Part shown: one piece after another, positions 60,111 through 64,000 of the stretch
Numbering within the stretch: position 1 is the stretch's first letter
How the letters are laid out: each line of letters begins with the position of its first letter
Assembly (NCBI GenBank): GCA_902729315.2
Contig: LR746274.1
Span: 2,941,037-3,005,036 of the forward strand
Length of the DNA: 64,000 nt
Source: Spirodela intermedia
Lineage: Eukaryota; Streptophyta; Magnoliopsida; Alismatales; Araceae
Direction: 5' to 3'
Program-made: the position numbers and the translations under genes
The notes under the pieces: model-generated
Told to the model about the DNA's origin: nothing
What the model saw: the letters and a program-made list of their open reading frames with translations, nothing else
Databases searched by the model: none

Positions 60111-62380
60111 GACAGGATTAGGTACAAGCATCTTATAAACTCATAACCCCACACATGACCTGTACTCAAATACCTACAATCTTGGGTTGAGGAATCATCT
60201 TAACTTCTGATTAAAAAAATACAGAATCAACGGCCACTACCACAACTTGAACATCAATACTTGCAGCTTCAATTATCTAGCTTTAAACGACTTCATGTAA
60301 ATTTATTTATGTAGTAGCACACAAAGAAAACCTAAGGTAATAATCAGATTCCAGAAATATTAATTCAGATAATGCTAATATCAACAAATTATATTGTAGT
60401 AGTGATCGTCTCTTAGTCATTGTATTCAGAGATGTAAAATTTAAGATTTAAAGATCTAAATTCACTTGAAAATAAATCAAGTAATCCTCTGAGGATAGTA
60501 AATGATGATAATTATTTTTTTCTCTAAATAAATCTAGATCTAAATAAAAAAATGAAAAGAAGAAGAAAAAAAGAAGCAGTAGTAAATTTGTTTTGTGCTC
60601 GATCAACCGCGACTAGCTCCACCCACCCTTCCCTGTCATCGTCAAACTATTAATCTGCAGGAAAATAAGAAAATAGTTTTTATCTTAATTTTACGGATAA
60701 TAAAGAAACTAAGATAGAAGAGAGTAGAAAGGAGGTCGCGAAGAGAGAACATGCCTCCGCCGGTGGGCTCTCCCGCCGGCGGAAACGGGGCGATAGATTT
60801 TGGAGATTATGAAATAAAATGTGAAAAAAAGGATATGTAGCATTGAAATAGGTTTATAATCGATTCAATAACAAAAATCAGTCGAAAAACGAAACTAAAA
60901 AGGATTTAAAATTGAAAATCCCCCTTTGACACCGGGGAAGGGTGAACGAACGAGTTCGAGTAAAATCCTGAATAAAATCCTTATAAATTGTTTCTTTTTA
61001 CGCATTTATCTGACACCTGAATGGATCGAAGAAAAGATTCAGGACATCGTAAAAGATCATATTTTAATTAAAAAAAACTCGATAAATCAATGAAAAGCCG
61101 GAAGAACGCCGCCGTCCGTCACCCGGCGGAAAGAGGAAGAATGAAGCCCCCTTTTTGCTCTAAATCCGAAGGTTTTTATACTCCCATTATATTTAGACCC
61201 ATTACAGGCAATGAGTAATCAACTTGCTCAAAAATCGTCTGATTTTCAGTGAGAACCGGCTTCCGTTTCTCCGCCCATTTTTCGTCCATTTCCGGCCATT
61301 TTCACCCATTTCCACTCATTTCCCGAATCATTTTAATTTAATTAAATAAACCGACGAAAGGGGCCTTAATGGGCTTACTTGAACGGGCTCATAATTCTCT
61401 TATAAATCAACACATATTCTGAAATGTTCTAAACAATATCCAAAAATTAAGAAACATCATTTATAGAACAAAACGAATTCTAAGGATGAAATTTTGATTA
61501 CAGCTAAAACTATAAAGCATATGAATGTATAATGAAGGAATATTCAAAACATAAACATATCATAAAAGTATGTAAAGATAACACATTAAGCATATTTCAT
61601 GCACTTAGCATAAAGTAAGCTTTACTTGATTTTTCATTAAATATATATCATTTAGCACAAACTAATGCACCAAATATACAATAATGTGACACTTATCACA
61701 TAAAAATGACATGTTATCAAGCAACAACAAGGTATGGCATGAGTTTAACAAAAAACCAAGTAGGAATAAAAAGTAGTACAAAAAGGAAAAGTGGGTAACT
61801 TCCTAGTCATACCATTAGTAACCCAAGGAACTCTTATCCCCTTGAGTTCTCATCCCAGCCTATCATGGCCCCATATGGTAATGTATAACCCCACCTAGAG
61901 TACTGCACTATGAGCATACTAGAGTTGTGACAACCCTCTGAACTGGAAGTGTTTGAAAACTTGTACAAAAGTAATAAGAATGTTGATAAATCTGACCAAA
62001 TTGATAAGGTGATTTCCATACTAGTGAAACTTTGATACCCAAAGATTTACATGAAGACTCTAATAGTGAGGAAGAAAAAGATCTCTCTAACTTGGTGGGT
62101 GAGGTTAGCGAGTAGAGTAGAGCAGAACTGGATCCTAAGGACGACCAACCTCTAGTTCCTTTCACGCAAGCACTTCAACTATGGCTGAAGAAGGAACTAG
62201 CCTTGGATGAAGAATTAATTAAAATATTCAATTGAGTATAATCATTCATCTTGTGGATGCTATTAATCATATCCCATCAAATGCATAGTTTCTTAAGAAA
62301 CTTTGCACGTAGTGCAGAGAAACCCAAAAAGGTTCCACACTTAGAAAACATTGTGACGTTCTATAGAGCCAAGTCTCACA
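60111..62380. other. Probable insertion or LTR fragment within the gypsy relic
   Basis: About 2.3 kb separates the gag and protease remnants, more than expected. 60.6-61.4 kb is richer in GC, with CCGGCGGAAA at about 60774 and again at about 61124, a TATA-like TTTTTATACTCCC near 61174, and an 11-bp-period run of CCATTT at about 61278-61330. This looks like LTR or promoter sequence of another element. I could not find its boundaries. Confidence 0.3.
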
Positions 62381-62384
62381 GAAA

Positions 62385-62610
62385 CTTGACCCAAAAGCCC
62401 CATTAATCTCATGCAACATAGTTTGATATGAGAGAACTGAAACTAGCACAAGTGATCTTATAGTAAGTAAATAGATCGATAAAACATGTAGGTTTGGTTG
62501 AAGATGTAGTTATTAGAGTGAAGGAATCTTATGTCTTTATCGCTTTGCTAATAATTGGCATGCCAACACCAAAAGAGAATAGTAAAACTTTTATCATCCT
62601 TGGTTGAGTA
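62385..62610 (+). pseudogene. Decayed Ty3/gypsy aspartic protease
   Basis: In three frames with shifts and stops, the order is SPINLM (the DxGASINLM active-site region of gypsy proteases), then ELKLAQVIL, NRSIKHVGLVEDVVIRVKES, GMPTPKENSKTFIILG. This follows the pattern LKPTxVxLQLADRSIxxPxGIVEDVLVxV ... PIILGRPF known from Athila/Tat elements. It lies in the same strand as the gag fragment, so both probably belong to one element. It is broken by several stops and at least one frameshift. Confidence 0.7.
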
Positions 62611-63140
62611 TTGTTGACCAATATTAATTATAAAAATAAGAATAGTTGACATATCCAAAGGTGGTGATACGGCAGTAATTAATGCTTTAAGATCATTCAA
62701 ATACTTGGAAGTGGAAATAAAGTGTCAGATCATAGATATTATATAGATTAGTGTGTAAACAAATACATTTTGATGAGCAACATAGAAGAGGTCTGTATAC
62801 CCCTTGATGCCTTTAGAGTCCTTGTGATACTATGCTGGTTGAACTTCCCTTGGTAGCATAAATAGATACCTTGAAAACACATATGCTGAACCCACTAGCC
62901 TTGGAGTTGAAGCCCTAACTAGACTAATTGAAGTATGCATATTTAGGACCTAGCTAAACCCTTACAATCATAAGAGACAATCAGATTCTCTTATCTCACC
63001 CTTGAGCAAGAGGTATATGTTATAGATGTTTTGAGGGAGTAGAAATGAACTATAGGCTGGAGGATGGGAGATCTAAAGGAAACTAGCCCCAATATATGTA
63101 GGCATTATGTATATATTGAGGATGATGCTAGATCCAAAAA
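62611..63140. other. Remainder of gypsy relic or spacer
   Basis: AT-rich and densely stopped. No reverse transcriptase motif is recognisable. It ends at the copia LTR. Confidence 0.4.
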
Positions 63141-63256
63141 TGTTATACCTGTTCGATAGTGTCTGGCCCATTAGGGCCCATTAGGGCCCTATACATACAC
63201 ATGTAGTCCTCTAATGTTGATGATGAATTCTAAAGTTTCCTTTTTCATTGTCAGCA
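63141..63256 (+). repeat. Putative 5' LTR of the copia element
   Basis: TG...CA ends, TATA-like motif, and a Met-tRNA primer-binding site directly 3' of it. Length about 116 bp, short for an autonomous plant copia element. The five bases before it are AAAAA; the matching target duplication is out of view. Confidence 0.6.
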
Positions 63257-63736
63257 TGGTATCCCTAGGCTCTCTCCGGCTGCCGCCTCCCTCTCCGACA
63301 CGCCGCCCTCCTCTGACGGTGCCCTCCTTTGGCGGCGCCTTTCTCCTCTCGGCAGCGCCCGCCTCCTGGCGCTATTCCTCTCGTCGAGGCCCTCGTCCTC
63401 AGCGGCTGCCGGTCCTCGCGGCAGCCCTCCTCCGCCGCTGCCCCTCGCTGATGTTGCCTCCGCTTCCACCCCTCTCCAAGCCGCCGCGCCACTGTCGGCC
63501 GCTCCTCCAGGTCGCCACGCCGCCACCACCGCAGCCGCCTCTGCGGTCTCCACCACCATGGCTTCCTTCGGGTCACGACTGATATGCCCTTGTCCTCTCT
63601 GCCTTCCTCTACAGGTGCCATGACTTCCCCCTTGGCTATGGTCGTCACCGCTCCTCGGGGTCAGAGTAATGGCCCATCTTCCTACCTTGAGGGCAGTCGT
63701 CCTCCTCATGGGAAGGGCCGTAACTCCTCCCCCTTA

Positions 63737-63778
63737 TGTCCCTATTGTGGCAAGTAGAACTAATAGGCCAACAAATGC
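63737..63778 (+). pseudogene. Broken gag CCHC zinc knuckle
   Basis: In the frame that reads CPYCGK, cysteines fall at 63737, 63746 and 63776, with a TAA in the histidine position and three TAG codons in or next to the knuckle. It is followed by KQFSKPTST, the usual copia sequence after the knuckle. Confidence 0.7.
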
Positions 63779-64000
63779 TAGAAACAATTCAGCAAACCTA
63801 CTTCCACTTAGCCAACGATGGCTCTTTTGCCTCCCGTCTCACCTACTCCTTCAAACATCCTCACCCCGACTTTCAACGTCAACTTGACATCTGCGGAGTA
63901 TGAAGTATGATATGTTTCGCCGCTACATCAATCTATATAGTCTTAATAGTGCCTCCTCTTCCGCTAGCCTCGCCTTATTTCCAGCTCCCTCCACGTTAGA

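Larger units (their letters stand above)
63141..64000 (+). mobile_element. Ty1/copia-type retrotransposon, 5' end (continues past window)
   Basis: A short LTR (about 116 bp, 63141-63256) starts TGTTATACC and ends GTCAGCA. It is followed at once by TGGTATC (63257-63263), the primer-binding site complementary to initiator Met-tRNA used by copia elements. The LTR contains GGGCCCATTA twice in tandem and a TATA-like TATACATAC. The interior begins with a very GC-rich Pro/Ala/Arg-coding stretch (63260-63600). It then reads RGQSNGPSSYLEGSRPPHGK and a gag zinc knuckle at 63737-63778 with the exact CX2CX4(H)X4C spacing, but stop codons at several places. The 3' part and second LTR lie beyond the window. 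Non-functional as read. Confidence 0.7.

Noticed and set aside
1-64000. tRNA genes, CRISPR arrays, bacterial-type operons
   Set aside because: No cloverleaf with a TTCGANTC T-loop context was found by eye, no regularly spaced identical repeats with unique spacers, and all genes have plant exon structure.

Overview
This is nuclear DNA of a flowering plant. Eight protein genes can be read. Most have GT-AG introns, and the gaps between genes are AT-rich with long dinucleotide runs and decayed retrotransposons. Several genes (GT47, the PORR protein, NCED) are GC-rich. The sequence alone does not place the plant below angiosperm level.

Layout. 1-2.9 kb is AT-rich spacer ending in a promoter. An ER-targeted SIL1/Fes1-type Hsp70 nucleotide exchange factor lies at 2937-6094 (+). 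A RAD52-like organellar DNA-binding protein (8378-11625, +) converges on a DUF1350 plastid hydrolase-like gene (12141-20408, -). The 1.8 kb between that gene and the divergent GT47 exostosin-family glycosyltransferase (22189-24305, +) holds a decayed 5S-rRNA-derived sequence. AKR2, the cytosolic ankyrin receptor for plastid outer-envelope proteins, spans 26716-35352 (+). A 5.7 kb AT-rich gap leads to a group II (CNGC5/6/9-like) cyclic-nucleotide-gated channel at 41053-44692 (+), which converges on an intronless PORR-domain organelle RNA-binding protein (45575-46954, -). After about 6.7 kb of AT-rich spacer comes an intronless 9-cis-epoxycarotenoid dioxygenase, the ABA-synthesis enzyme (53707-55602, -). 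From about 59.5 kb to the right edge I see nested retrotransposon debris: a Ty3/gypsy relic (gag and protease) interrupted by a Ty1/copia element whose short 5' LTR, primer-binding site and zinc-knuckle region are visible.

The genes are independent single-copy-type loci, not an operon-like system. Five concern organelles or the secretory system (SIL1-like, RAD52-like, DUF1350, AKR2, PORR). NCED and the CNGC belong to ABA/stress and calcium signalling. I found no clear new biological system. The most interesting items are the 5S-derived relic, the nested copia/gypsy structure, a perfect UPR element ahead of the ER chaperone-cofactor gene, and the conserved RAD52-DUF1350 gene pair.
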